DNA of 64,000 nucleotides from Mikania micrantha (GCA_009363875.1 CM018681.1:41109010-41173009); one strand, 5' to 3'. Counted from the first letter of the stretch, positions 21,434-33,402 are shown. Numbers and translations are program-made. The notes: generated by a model from the sequence alone, not told the origin.

Positions 21434-23350
21434 TGCCAATCTTCATCTCACCTTTTGGCAAATCCACTAAATGCCAAACTCCCAGTTTCTGAAACTGATT
21501 AAGCTCCTCTTGCATGGCCTCCACCCAGGCAGGCTCACGCAGGGCTTCAGTTACAGATTTAGGCTCAATCTGAGAAACAAATGCAGAATGCATCCATAAC
21601 TCTTGAGTCCCATGATTTCGCTCCAGCTCAACGTACAAACTCTCCTCGTTTGCAACTTGCCTTCTCGTCTGTACTCCAACAGACGGATCTCCAATAATCT
21701 GCTTCACAGGATGATTCACATGAACTCTGGACACTGGCACTTGCGGGACTCCAACACCATGATCAAGATTTGTGATATTCTGATCTTCATCTTGATCTTG
21801 AGAAACGACATCTTCAAAAATATCCTGATCATCCTCCGATGACCAATCATCATTATCTGCTCAAAAAATGCCTTCCTTAGTTGGATGATTATCATCAACC
21901 TGATGAGAAACTCCTTGATCTTCAGAATTTTGTAATTCATATAACATCTGCAAAGAAATTTCATCATCACTAACATTAGGAGACAAATTAAAAGACTCGA
22001 AAAGTTATCATAATCGAATAACCAATTTGGACCTTTGCCTTCAGGTATAGGTGTATGTCTTTGAACATCCACATTATACCAGAGTTCCACAACACCAGTG
22101 CGTTTGTTAAACACACGTTTGTTGGGAAGGCTATAGCCCAGAAAGAAACCTTCTTCAACCTTAGAGTTGAATTTAGCATCTTTCTTGAGCATGGTACAAG
22201 GAGCCCCGAAAGGTTCCAAGTGTTCCAAATTTGGTTTCCGATTCTGAAGAAGTTCATAACAAGTCTTGTTATGTCTTTTGACAATCAGCACTCGGTTGAG
22301 AGTAAAACAGGCGGTCGCTACGGCTTCACTCCAGAAAGTAATGGGCAGCTTCGAATCAGCAAGCATCGTTCGAGCAGACTCTATCAATGTACGATTCTTC
22401 CTTTCAGCTACACCGTTCATCTGTGGTTCATACGGTGCACTAAATTGCTGCTGGATGCCCTTTGAATCACAAAATGTTTCCATGTTCTGATTCTTGAATT
22501 CTGTCCCATTGTCTGATCGAACTCGCCTAACCCTCAACTTGTACAAAGTCTCCAATCTGTTCACAAGCAACACAAAATTTTCATAAGTTTCAGATTTAAA
22601 TTTTAAGAACGTAACCCATGAAAATCTAGAAAAATCATCGGTCAATACAAAACAATATTATTCACCCCCAATACTTTTCACATTAATCGGTCCAAACAGA
22701 TCCATGTGAAGAAGTTCTAGAGGTTTATCAATAGAAAAGACTGTTTTAGACTTATGTGACCTCCTCTTCTGTTTGCCTTTCTTAAACGAAACACACACAT
22801 CAGGTAATTTGAAATGTTTAACATGTACACCATCAACCAAGTGATTGTGTACAAGATAATTCATCTTTCTAATGTGTATATGACCCATTCGTCTGTGCCA
22901 AGACCGAGTATCCTGCTCTGTGGCCTTCGACACCAGACACGTCTCAACTTTGTTTACTGTCTCCGCATTAGCCATGTCTAAAACATACAAATCTTTACAC
23001 CTGTCAGCAGTCAACAAAATCCAGTCATCTGGAATCTTAATTCCTTGTTTAAGCACATAGCATTTCTTATCATCAAACAAAACCTTATAACCTTTATCAC
23101 TTATCTGCGACACACTCAAAAGATTATTAGTTAACTCCTTGCAGTAATTCACATTGTCAAAGGAAACTTTACCATTAGTCAAACTACCACTCCCGGTAAT
23201 CTGACCACCTTTGTCACCTGCAAAGTTAACATAACATCCGTTCATCTCACGAAAATCTTTCAACAAACTGATCTCTCCTGTCATGTGCCGTGAACATCCA
23301 CTATCAACAATCCATCGACTGTTGATATGGCCCGTGAATGCCACCTGCAC
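21429..23350 (-). pseudogene. C1 protease-integrase and start of RT (broken)
   Basis: Minus-strand copia pol. It starts with an aspartic protease (WIVDSGCSRHMTG near 23305), then the GAG-pre-integrase zinc region (RRMGHIHIRKMNYL), the integrase core with HMDLFGP, RSDNGTEF and MNGVAERKNRT giving the D-D-E triad, and a variable C-terminal stretch. It then reaches the RT entry (REPAWVEAMQEELNQF, KIGTR), where G2 is inserted. It is broken by a stop after VKSIGGE near 22655 and by a frameshift near 22010, after which the frame changes. It would have processed the polyprotein and inserted the cDNA, and is not functional now. Confidence 0.88.
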
Positions 23351-23372
23351 AATAAATTAAAACAAAAAATGA

Positions 23373-24308
23373 TCAGTACCAAAAGGGATGACTCCCGCCA
23401 TTCCGGCGTTGAGTCTCCCCGAACAGCCTCCTGCCATTCGATCTCGATGAACTACTTGAAGATCCTTCTTCCAAGTATTCATCCTTCCTCACAAAAAATC
23501 GATCACCTATCCTGGGTTTAGATTTCCAAAAAGAATTAGATTTAACATTTTGTTTTGAAAATCTTTTAGGAGAAAAATTATCATAAAATTCATCATCTGA
23601 TGATGATGTCTTTTTCAAAACTCTTTTAACCTTTTGTTGATTTTCAAAAAATTTTCTTTTATGAACCTTGTCCTCCTTGACCCAGACACACTCAGGATCA
23701 AATTTTCTGAGTATTCTCATCTCCTCTTCACTAGGCTTTACCCTCCTAGGACTCCTACCAGAATGGATCACATTACTGTCATTAACAGAAGTTTTCTTCT
23801 TGACCTTGTGATTTGGACAATTGACTGAAATATGTCCTTTTCCTCCACAAGTAAAACACTGTCTTGTTTCACGTGGAGTAAAAGTATGAAATCCGTTACA
23901 AGTATCCAAATCACATTTGGCAATGACATGACCCACTTTCCCACATCTGTAGCATTTCCTTGATGACACAGTCTTTGGTTTTAATTCATCACACCTCTTA
24001 GATGAACCCAAAGATTTGGATGCTACAGATGGAAATAAAACCTTATTTTCCAAACCCGTAACTTTAGTCTTGACATTCTTTTGATAAATCTTTGACTTGC
24101 CCTTGTTTCCATCCCCACTTTGATTAACTTTTTCACCAACTTTAATAAACTTCTTGTCAATCTTTTTAGAAAATTTCTCTTGTTTTTGACAAACTTTGCT
24201 TGACTCTCCTTTTTGTGTGGTAGAAGACTCAACAAACACAATTGGCTTTAGAGTAGAATTAGTCTTGACTTTTAAATTTGGTTTGAAAACAGACTTTTGT
24301 TTAGCCAC
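23373..24308 (-). pseudogene. C1 gag, C-terminal zinc-knuckle part
   Basis: A Lys- and Ser-rich, basic segment in frame after a stop that ends the upstream gag frame (SSVF-stop-KPKSEV near 24345). It contains two CCHC knuckles, CYRCGKVGHVIAKC (about residues 119-132) and CFTCGGKGHISVNC (151-164), which would bind element RNA. It ends at a stop after HPFWY, 22 bp before the protease frame. Whether the gag-protease stop is decay or a programmed readthrough site cannot be told from one copy. Confidence 0.75.
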
Positions 24309-24344
24309 TGTTTTCCCAGCTGATTTTACTTCAGATTTTGGTTT

Positions 24345-26417
24345 CTAGAAAACTGAACTCATCTTCTCAACATTTTTAGCTTGTTGATGACCAATCATTC
24401 TTAGAATATCCTCTGGATATTCTAAATCAGTGATGTCCTCAATGATAGGAGCATCATTATCAACAAATTCACTCTCATGAGATGATGAACTTTCCATATC
24501 CTCAGACACTTGATCAGACACACTTTCCTTTAAAGAAACTGGATTAACTTCCAATTCTGGATCAAATTGTGGTCTTGATACATAACTTTGAGGATTTGGC
24601 ACAGCATGAAAACCAATACCAGAATTATCACAGGAAGATCTTTGCATAGCCGCAAAGTAATCAATGACATATGCTGAATTCTGATAGTTTTCAAGCTTGG
24701 CTTTGTTCAACTCAGCTTCAGATTTTGCAGCTGATAACTCTACTTTCAACTTCTGAACTGAATCCAAATGCACAGAAACAGCATGATTATTCTGTAAAAC
24801 CTTGATTTTCAAATCTTCGTTTTCCTTAGCAAGATCAATTATCTTTTTGTCAAATGCTTTTTCTTTTGAAATCAACTTTTTGTTGGCTTCTATGCATTCT
24901 CTCAAATCAGAAGTTAACTGAGAGTTCATCTCTTTCAATCTATCAATCATCTCAAGAAGATCATTATGTACCTCATTCACTTCATCAACCTTCTCTTTTC
25001 CTTTGCTAGATTCTTCTTCCAATGAAGCCATAAAAGCACCCATAAGATCTTCATATTGTTTACCCCAATCATAGCCCTCATCAGCTTGACTTACAAGAGC
25101 TTTAGAAGATGATTCTTCAGATTTTTCTTTCTTTTTCTGATAATCTTCCTTAGGCTTGAATGGATTCAAATTTCCCTGCTTCTTGGGATTCTTGCACTCT
25201 CTTGCAAAATGACCATGTTCACCACAGTTATAACACTGGGTAGATTTTGGATTGAATCCAAACTTTGTGTTCCGGTCAAAAGCGAATTTCTTCCCAGTCT
25301 TCTTCTCATATCTATTAATTCTGCGAATAACACTCTCCAAAGCCCGCTGTGTGTCTATCAATTCCATCTCATCTTCATCAATTTGTTCATAATCTTCAAA
25401 AGTAAGATTTGCATTTCCAATTCTTCCAGCCACTTTTTCATCGTAAGCACTTACTACACACGACAAAATAGACATATGGTCTTTAACTGCTTCAACTGTC
25501 ACTTTTCCCAAATTTGTAGTGTTAAGCTGTACTGGAGATGGTGTAGACTCAGACTTTTTCTCATTGATAGGACAGTGTGAACTAGAACTTGTAGGCACCG
25601 AATAACTCTGAGTAGATTCAGAAGTTCTAGACACGAAAGCAGTCTGTATCTTCGCAGATGCAGCAGGAGGTGTAGCAACTGAACCACCATACAAGGAAGG
25701 GTCTTGAGTGACATTAACCCGTCTTGCTTTACGTTTGTCCTTCATTTCTTGTTCCTCTAGTTTCTGAATAAACTCTACCAATGTCAATCCAGGTAGGTTT
25801 TCTCTCAATATGAGCACCAAGGAGTTCCATTTGTCAGGTAATGCATCAGCCAAACAATCTGTCTTCTCATCCTCTGAATACTCAATGCCATATTTCCTCA
25901 CTTCAGTCAACAAGTGTCTGTATCTGGTAATTAAGGCATCTAAAGTTTCATTTCCGATGATGTTGAAATTCTCAAACTCCTTTCTGATATCAGTAGCCTT
26001 CATTTTCTTCAGATTAGTGTTGCCTTCAACTCTTGCCTTTAATGCATTCCAAAGACTGTGAGCAGTCTTATGTTCATCAAACTGATGCAGAATTTGATTA
26101 GGAATGGCTTGACTCAATAACCAATAAGCTTTCTTCTCTGAGTCATACTTTTTCCGCTTATCTACATCCAATCTTTCCAATAGTTGAAACAAATCAGTAC
26201 CAACTACCCTTGGTCTCTCATAAGGAGATAAAATTCTTTCCCATAAGTTTGTATCTGTGCCATTGAGATGAGTCTCAAATCGTCCTTTCCAGTTGTCATA
26301 ATTAGCTAAATCCAATAGCTTTGGCACTTTATTTGTACTGCCCACTTCCGTCTCACTGATTAAGATGCTCTGAAGTTTGGAATTCTGACTTGCCATCGCT
26401 GCATACATGTCAGACAT
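24345..26417 (-). CDS. C1 Gag, main open part (690 aa)
   Basis: Long copia-type Gag. It has an N-terminal capsid region (VPKLLDLANYDNWKGRFETH and YWLLSQAI to about residue 230), a Ser/Thr-rich linker, a zinc knuckle CYNCGEHGHFAREC at 395-408, and a Lys/Glu-rich stretch (about 470-590) that reads like a coiled coil. Gag would assemble the cytoplasmic particle. With the 311-codon continuation downstream, the original Gag was about 1000 aa with three knuckles, much longer than the 300-450 aa usual for copia, which points to the SIRE/Maximus side. The first ATG gives MSDMYAAMASQ; a start at Met4 or Met8 is also possible. The frame is open, but the element around it is dead. Confidence 0.8.
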   Translation of the reverse strand: MSDMYAAMASQNSKLQSILISETEVGSTNKVPKLLDLANYDNWKGRFETHLNGTDTNLWERILSPYERPRVVGTDLFQLLERLDVDKRKKYDSEKKAYWLLSQAIPNQILHQFDEHKTAHSLWNALKARVEGNTNLKKMKATDIRKEFENFNIIGNETLDALITRYRHLLTEVRKYGIEYSEDEKTDCLADALPDKWNSLVLILRENLPGLTLVEFIQKLEEQEMKDKRKARRVNVTQDPSLYGGSVATPPAASAKIQTAFVSRTSESTQSYSVPTSSSSHCPINEKKSESTPSPVQLNTTNLGKVTVEAVKDHMSILSCVVSAYDEKVAGRIGNANLTFEDYEQIDEDEMELIDTQRALESVIRRINRYEKKTGKKFAFDRNTKFGFNPKSTQCYNCGEHGHFARECKNPKKQGNLNPFKPKEDYQKKKEKSEESSSKALVSQADEGYDWGKQYEDLMGAFMASLEEESSKGKEKVDEVNEVHNDLLEMIDRLKEMNSQLTSDLRECIEANKKLISKEKAFDKKIIDLAKENEDLKIKVLQNNHAVSVHLDSVQKLKVELSAAKSEAELNKAKLENYQNSAYVIDYFAAMQRSSCDNSGIGFHAVPNPQSYVSRPQFDPELEVNPVSLKESVSDQVSEDMESSSSHESEFVDNDAPIIEDITDLEYPEDILRMIGHQQAKNVEKMSSVF

Positions 26418-27097
26418 GATTTCAGAAATGTAAGCAGCGTACCTTTTTCCAAAGTAACTCTAGCAGAACCTCAAACGAACCTCAACCGAACCTTCAGACA
26501 AAATTTTGACTTAGCCGAACCTTCAGGTGAACCTCAGCCGAACTTATGGACAAAATTTGCCTTTTGAGCAGCGAACCTTTGAGCAGCGAACCTTTGAGCA
26601 GCGAACCTTTGAAACTCACGAACCTTTGCACAGACGAACCAAGAAACTGGCGAACCTTTAGTTCAAGCGAACCCTCAGCCGAACTATGAACATTAAACAG
26701 CGAACCTCTGCCGAACTATCACCCAAACTTGCCGAACCTTGACAAAACCTTTGTCGAACTATTGCCGAACCTTCAGCGAACTATCAAACGAACCCTCTGA
26801 AAAACCTTCTAACAGCGAACCTTTGTCTTCAGCAAGTCACAGGTTCGTCCCACGAACATGTAGCGCAGATTTTGACATTTTTGGGCGGGAAACCTTCCAA
26901 AACTTCAAAAAATCCTTCCAAATCTCTACCAAAACACCTCCAAGTCTTCAATTGTTGTAATTCAACAACAATTGATGATGAAAACAGTATCAAATCACTA
27001 GAAAATCAATCAAGAAGAAAGAATTTGATCCATCAAATGTCTTCAAATCTTTAATTGCTTGAATTCTTTGAAATTGTAGTGTAGAACCTCACCAAAC
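26418..27097 (-). other. C1 untranslated leader with CGAACC array
   Basis: Leader between primer site and gag. Between 26463 and 26860 it holds about 15 CGAACC on the plus strand, so the C1 RNA would carry GGTTCG. A 15-bp unit GAGCAGCGAACCTTT is repeated three times around 26570-26615. The rest is AT-rich with no signal. Confidence 0.75.
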
Positions 27098-27109
27098 GCT
27101 CTGATACCA
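27098..27109 (-). promoter_or_regulatory. C1 primer binding site (tRNA-iMet)
   Basis: GCTCTGATACCA on the plus strand is TGGTATCAGAGC on the element strand, complementary to initiator tRNA-Met and one base from the LTR end. This fixes the C1 orientation. Confidence 0.92.
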
Positions 27110-27110
27110 C

Positions 27111-27648
27111 TGCTGGTTTGGTGAGATCGTCAAACCAATCAGGATCGAATACGAAGTCCTACGAACTATCAACTACGTGCGGAATCCATAGTCAATATGT
27201 AGAAATACAAAGAACACAAGCAATTCAATAAACACCTCTTGTATTATCAACAAATGATTACAAGATCACAATTCTCACACAGAGAAAATACAGAGAGTTT
27301 CTAACAATCTGTCAAGAGTTCTAACCAGATCTACAAACAAACCTACTATTTATAGATACTGGACCAGCGAACCTTTCAAAGGTAGCCGAACCTAAGGTTT
27401 GCCAGCCGAACCCTAAGGTTCGCTGGACGAACCCTTAGGTTCGCTAGACGAACCTATGAAAACAACCAAAAGGTTCGCCGAACCTTTGCCAGGCTATAGG
27501 TTCGCCGAACCTATCAACCCAATAGGTTCGCCAAAATGCTAAGGTTCGTGGGCCAGACGAACCTTAGGCACAACCTAGCCGAACCTTTCTACAAAATGAA
27601 AATAAATACAACTTTTGAATAGCAAACAATTACAAACATGTACTAACA
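27111..27648 (-). repeat. C1 5' LTR (538 bp)
   Basis: On the element strand it begins TGTTAGTACATG and ends AACCAGCA. Within 27363-27592 CGAACC and GGTTCG alternate and make small palindromes such as CGAACCCTAAGGTTCG and AGGTTCGCCGAACCT. The related C2 3' LTR at 62391-62849 begins TGTTAGTACAGG. The outer flank CAAAG (27649-27653) should be the TSD. Confidence 0.88.
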
Positions 27649-29308
27649 CAAAGATCATAGTCTAAGGTCATGGTGTTGTTCTCACTATTAACAACCTAAC
27701 ACTTAGACATTTCATGAGAACAAGTAACTACATTAGGTTGTTCCTTTGAACTACCTAGGATGGGTTACACACATAAACGAGCAAAGAACCATGGGACAAT
27801 CAAGAACTAGTAATGGGCTCAAGGTTAATCAAATGAGACTAACCTAAGCTTAGCATGTTTAACTTATATTTTCTTAAATTAATTAATGTTTTAGTAAAAG
27901 GAATTGACTTATAAAATTCTTTAAATCAAACTAAAGGATTTCTAACTTAATGATTTAACTTAAAATTGAATTATTTAAAATGTTTTAATTAAAGACTTTG
28001 AATGAAATTAACGTAAACCTTACTTAGCTAAGGTTTAGTAGTGATTATTGATGGGATAAGGGTTTATAAATGGGTAGTACATTAGACTAGTTAGAGGGAA
28101 TTCTAGAAACACATTAGTGACATAGGACACTTAGTTGCACACCGAGACCAAAACCCTAGATACGACTGTTATAAATACTTATAGTATTCGAATCCTCTTA
28201 AAACAACTCAGGTGCTGAATAAACATAGTCTACAAGTAACGAGTGCGCATTTTGTTGTGGGTCAATTCTTAGCAAAACAGGTGAGTTCATTGCCCCCTTT
28301 TCTAAACATTTTGTTTTCAAACACGGGGCTGAGAAACATGCGTAAACCTTTTTCTTTAAATATGTTTTACGTAAATGCTTTTACTTATTGTATGTTTTTA
28401 TGCATGTATGTACTCCTAGACTCCTGTCTAGGTAAATTATATACAGGTTCAATTAACGAATTAATTAATTACTCTTACGAGTAAGACAATAAATTCTAAA
28501 ATCAAATTATTCTATCCAAGTCTAAATCAAAGAATCCAAAATCAGTGGGTGATCAAGAGAACTAAAACTAAAGATCAAATCCAAGGAAATCGAAATTTAG
28601 TGTGTGTTCAATGAAACTAAGGATCAAATTCAAGAATCCAAACTCAGTGTTGTAGCCATGGAATTCTAAGGATCAGAATCAAGGAAATCATATCCGTGTG
28701 TGAATCAAAGAACTAATGAAATCATTAAGATCTAATGAAATCATTAAGATCTAATGAAATCATTAACGATCAAGTTAAGGTGGATGTCAGTTGTATGCAG
28801 ATCGAGACCACGTGTTAACACACGGATAGTCCCGTCATAAATAGTAGACTTTTATAGTCAAGCTATACGGGCATAAATCAAACGATCAAAAAAATTCTAA
28901 AGAAGCGATCAAAATCAAAGGATATCCTAAAGTCCCGACATGTACAGTAGGCCTGAGGGTTAAGCTGATATGGGCACATCATGAAAGTCCCGACACATAC
29001 AGGTTGACTCATTTGGGTCATGCCTGATATGGGCCACATGTGAGACGGTACAACTTGGACACCACCAACAACTAAGTCTAATTGATTGAGTTAAATAAGG
29101 CCCAATCATCATGTCTTGGTTGTATTTAAATGGTTAATTATTTATTTAATTAAGCATTTAATATCATGTTTCTACAAGTGCTATGGGTGATTATGAATAC
29201 GTGATGAACTCAAGAAATCGGTAGTATTTCAATTTATGGAAATCAAAATCTAATATAACGGTGGATGGAATGAAATGCTTAATTATCATTAACAACAATA
29301 TTTTAAGC

Positions 29309-29389
29309 AGTCTGGTATGTGGTGGGATGGTGGCTGGGCAGACGGTAAGTTCGACCCTACATATGCCCTATATATAAGCATAATTGATT
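29309..29389 (+). other. structured LTR module, copy 4
   Basis: Arm AGTCTGGTATG (29309-29319) against CATAATTGATT (29379-29389): 9 of 11 pairs including G-U. Core GTGGTGGGATGGTGGCTGGG and CCCTACATATGCCC kept. Confidence 0.6.
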
Positions 29390-29528
29390 GGATAACATAG
29401 GTGGTTGTTGATGAGGTTAAGGTTGTTATTTTGGGGGATCAAGGTAAACAGTTTTCAGGGTAATCAAACGTTGTGAATCAAAGATATGGGATGAAATGCT
29501 TAATTATCACCAGGAACAATATATCATG

Positions 29529-29611
29529 TGGTTTGGTATGTGGTGGGACGGTGGCTGGGCGGGCGGTTAGTTCGACCCTACATATGCCCTATATATAAGC
29601 ATACTGAACTA
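29529..29611 (+). other. structured LTR module, copy 5
   Basis: Arm TGGTTTGGTATG (29529-29540) against CATACTGAACTA (29600-29611): all 12 positions pair if G-U is allowed, with three wobbles. This argues for pairing as RNA. Confidence 0.65.
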
Positions 29612-30093
29612 GATGGTATAGGTGGTTAATGGTGAGGTTAAGGTTGTCATCCGAATGGTTTATTCAAATACATTTTCAAATAAAACTACATGAACTCACC
29701 AACCATGTGTTGACTTGATCTTTTTGCATGACTTCTCAGGTGACGAACAAGTCCGAGTAGAAGTTATTGCTTTTGGACTAGGATACCAGATAGATGACCT
29801 AGTATTTTGGACCTGCATATTTTTAGAACATCATTTTACAAATTATTTTGTATATCTTATGCAGATACAAGATAGAAGATTTATGATGTTGATAGTAGAT
29901 TTATATTGTTAAATTATGAACAAAACTGATGTAATTTAACTTTGTAATTCTATTTTCATTTAGCAGTTTCTCATTATATATCATGTGCAATGTAAACAAG
30001 TTAATCATCATGATTATCATTCCCGATATCACGCACTGAGACCTTTCCGCCCGACAGGACACACGATCCGGCCCGCCGGCTCGGGGTGTGATA

Positions 30094-30248
30094 TCTTTTG
30101 TTCACACACATTGTGAATCTATTACATTGGATTTGCAAGTATTATGTTCATACACCTTGTGAAATGAAGCATGCATATTTCCAATTTAATGTCTACACTT
30201 TTGTAGATCATCTTTTGTTCACACACCTTGTGAATCTACTACATTGGA
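30094..30248. repeat. short tandem repeat between two LTRs
   Basis: TCTTTTGTTCACACACATTG recurs near 30210 with one change, and a weaker copy lies between them (near 30148). Each is followed by TGTGAA. This 155-bp spacer has no gene. It may be the only non-transposon DNA in this part, or a piece of an unrecognised repeat. Confidence 0.5.
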
Positions 30249-30764
30249 TGTCACATCCCGAGCCGGCTGGCTGGATCTACTTTCCCGTCGGGCGGAAGGT
30301 TTTCGGGGCGCGATATCGTTGTGATAATCAAAATGATCAGATTGTTTACAATGCACATGATATATAATGAGAAATGATAAATGACATTGATATAGAATTA
30401 CAAAGTTAAATTACATTGTCATGTTCATAATTTAACTAAGTAAATCTACCCAAAAGAATCATAAAGTTTTCTATCTTGTATCTGCACCAGATTTACAACA
30501 GTGATTCACAACTAGGTCCACTATAAAAGTCCACTAGCTAATGCATCCTGAGTTTGGTGACTAAACCTGTTCGTCACCAAAGAAAACATGCATTTAAAAC
30601 AAGTCAATATTAGGTTGGTGAGTTCATAAGTTTAGTATTTGAAAATCATTGTATTCTTGTCATTCACAATCACAATGTTACACACAAGTCTTATTGATAA
30701 TTGTCTCATTTGTCTCACACAATGTTCTCTCCATAGTTATACTTACAAATAGTATTTCATCCAA

Positions 30765-30834
30765 ATCAAGAATGCTTATATATAGGGCATATGTAGGGGA
30801 CAAGCCCCAGCCGACATCCCACAACATGCTTAAC
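30765..30834 (-). other. structured LTR module, copy 6
   Basis: ATCAAGAATG (30765-30774) against CATGCTTAAC (30825-30834): 9 of 10 pairs counting G-U. The inner hairpin on the element strand is GGGG-CTTGT-CCCC. Confidence 0.6.
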
Positions 30835-32097
30835 AAAATTCAACACCACTTGCAATACAACTATGGATACCCATTTCTATCTCACATGTGTTCACCCCAT
30901 TTGATTTTCACCCATACTTTGTGTTCATCACCCGTAGTGTTATATGTATAGAATAAAAGAATATGAGGGGAGTAAGTTATAAAAACTTAAGTGATGATAA
31001 ACCCTCAGCGTTTTAAGGAAAATAGATTTATCAAATCTTATCCTTATTATTATCCTCTCAATTGTGGGGTTAACTGTAATTCACTTCTAATAATAGGAGT
31101 GACAGTTAACTTATTGATATTGTTCTCAATCTTGAATGTATAGAGCCTAAATGGGATCCATTGTGGTCCTCACGTAATCAGACCCCAATGCATCCAATTT
31201 ACCTCTATCCCATTTGTACTCTCAGTGCCTTCAACGAAACCATTACCAGTAATATGACATGAGAGAAAATCAATTCCTCAGTCTACCAGTTAATAGAATC
31301 GCATGATTTAATTACAATTAGTTTTTGTAGATTAATATCACCATGTGTCATTTACCAAACCTGACTGATGCCCCCCTGTTACCGGTCATACGATACCGGC
31401 CAATGATAATGTTACGATCAACGTACCGACCTCACTCGTCGGCAGTTTGTCAAACCTATGGTACCACTAGGCTATCGTCAGTTTAGTCGCACTAAATCAA
31501 TGGTAAACGATTCTCTTGTAAGGGAGTTATGACTGGACATGATCTCATGAACACATGATTGTTGTGATATAATACAAACAGCCTTAATAGTAATTATTGA
31601 TTTTGTTCCCCAATGTTATTGTCTCATTGTTACGTGTTCTCAGTGTTATATGATCTTATAGTTTTAACAATATATTATATGAACTTGTCTTATTACACAA
31701 TGTTAACAAATGTGGTGAATGATATTATCATCACGAAATTATGTTATCATGATTACCATCCTTGACGTTGTTTGTAATTGTCTCAGTGTTATTTCCTGTT
31801 TATCTTGGTAATAACATCAAGTGTTATAAGATTCAATCTTATAACCTGTGTTATTTTATTGCGTTGATGAAATCATGAAACTCTGTTTCATGGTTCATTC
31901 TTGATTTCTCAAACATGGCATAGACACACAAGCATACATGAAATGATATGTGATAATAAAGACAAATCAATATTATCTAAATCATAGAATAATTGAAATA
32001 TCGTACTAAAACTTTTAATAAATAAAAGATTTATCATGTTTCTCAGCCCTGCAAGTAAAACCAAAAGATTTGAAAAGGGGTGTATGAACTCACCTGA

Positions 32098-32392
32098 GGT
32101 TCGGCCGTAGCAATGAGGTTCGGCCCAAATGTGGGGAGCTAGGTTCGGCCCAAGCTGCTCCATGGTTCTGCTAAGTTAGCTTCGTAACAGCCATGGGTTC
32201 CTGGCTCAGAAAGGTTCGCCGCTAGTCCAAGGTTCGGCTCTTAGGGTTCGCCAACTCGGGGTTCGCAGCTGGGTAGTTTCATGGCAATGTTCGTCTCCTC
32301 ATGGGTTCGGCAATAAAAAGGCTCGGCTAACCCTTTCCCGCCCATAAGGTTCGGTGGTACAAGGTTCGACCGGCTCTCCAAGGTTCGCCGAC
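32098..32392 (-). repeat. CGAACC array in G3 3' LTR
   Basis: Multiple GGTTCG and GGTTCGGC words on the plus strand (CGAACC in element sense), ending near a CT-rich element-strand region (plus-strand GAGAGA run at 32700-32760). Confidence 0.8.
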
Positions 32393-33212
32393 CTGGTTCT
32401 CCCACGCCCTCAACAGCTCATCATCTTCATCAACATGTTTTGAATGTTTTAAGATCGACTATGACCTCCCATTGTTCAAGTACAACTCGGTTTAGATAAA
32501 CAAGACCCTAATCTCGGTTTTAACTTGTAACCATCTAAACACATTAAGTTTTTAATAAAAACCAAAAAGTAGAACTTAGATTTACCTCTTTACGTTGATC
32601 AAATGTAAGGTTTCTTCGTATCCTCTTGTTCCTCTCGATCACGCGGTCGTGTAGGCGTCGAGATCTCGAGAATCCGTCAAGTAACGAGCGAGATAAGTTA
32701 GAGAGAAGGTAGAGAGAGAGAAGTGTGTGTGTTTTTAGAGAGAGAAATAGAAGTTGAGAAAGTGAGGGAGATGGTGGAGTCTTCCACCATTTATGTTCAT
32801 CCCGTCCCCGCGTGTTCTGTCTCGTCTTTATCGCGATAACATTATTAAATAATCGGCTTTCTCGTTAAACATATTTAAAATCCGTAAAACATTACATGAC
32901 TAAGTTCCATTGTAATAAATGGCTTAAATAACATCGTTTAAATAAATGTTTCCGTTTATTCCCATTAAATTAATTATTTAAATAAAATGATTTATTCGGT
33001 TTTATTTTAGGTCGTAATTCCTAATAAATATTTTCAGTTTTCGTTTATTGATTTGATATCGTTAAATATTATTTAATTATCTTGTTGAAACGCGTTACTC
33101 ACGTACGTATTTATAAAGATCGTCACCTTTGCGAATTCGACGCTCGTATCGTATTTCGATTTGATTTACAATTTATGGAATATTGTTTCAGAATATTATT
33201 CCTAATAATTAT

Positions 33213-33240
33213 ATTCGTGTGAATCGTCACTCATGCGAAT
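33213..33240 (-). other. GTGACGAT hairpin in G3 3' LTR
   Basis: ATTCGTGTGA pairs with TCATGCGAAT around ATCGTCAC (8 of 10 Watson-Crick, the rest wobble or mismatch). A second ATCGTCAC with AAAG/CTTT arms lies at about 33115-33130. Confidence 0.55.
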
Positions 33241-33402
33241 ACATTATCAAGTTAATATTTCTGAAACAATATTCGCGTTTGAGTTATGTTCGCAACCTCA
33301 CCATCGCGTAATTAATTACAATTATCCTTCCATTATTGTATTAACTTTAATATTATCAATCCCAATCAAAAACCCGCTAAACCATATCACTGACACATCC
33401 GT

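Larger units (their letters stand above)
6914..27648 (-). mobile_element. Ty1/copia element C1 (decayed, split by G2)
   Basis: Minus-strand copia element with 5' LTR at 27111-27648, primer site, very long gag, protease, integrase, RT and RNase H. It is interrupted by G2 at 8823-21428 and cut at its 3' side by G1. Its 3' LTR must lie left of the window. The gene order (protease, integrase, RT, RNase H) is diagnostic of Ty1/copia. The large gag region and the downstream accessory frame in its relative C2 suggest the SIRE/Maximus lineage, which is inference. Several stops and a frameshift make it non-coding. Confidence 0.88.
27649..30093 (+). repeat. older gypsy LTR fragment (target of C1)
   Basis: Plus-strand right part of a G1/G2-like LTR. 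It has donor-like CAG/GTGAGTTC at 28280/28281, CGGGGCTGAGAA, two structured modules in tandem (29309-29389, 29529-29611), acceptor-like TTCTCAG ending 29739, and a decayed end GGTGTGATA where other copies have TGTGACA. No primer site follows, so it was a 3' or solo LTR. Its left part would lie beyond C1, outside the window. It is clearly diverged from G1 and G2, so it is older. Confidence 0.75.

Noticed and set aside
23330..23375. A 35-base intron between C1 gag and protease (GTACTG to TTGTGCAG)
   Set aside because: The ends look splice-like but it is shorter than usual plant introns; a simple stop at the gag-protease border is more likely.
25209..25580. Plus-strand open frame of 123 codons antisense to C1 gag
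   Set aside because: Mirror of gag codons; no conserved counterpart.
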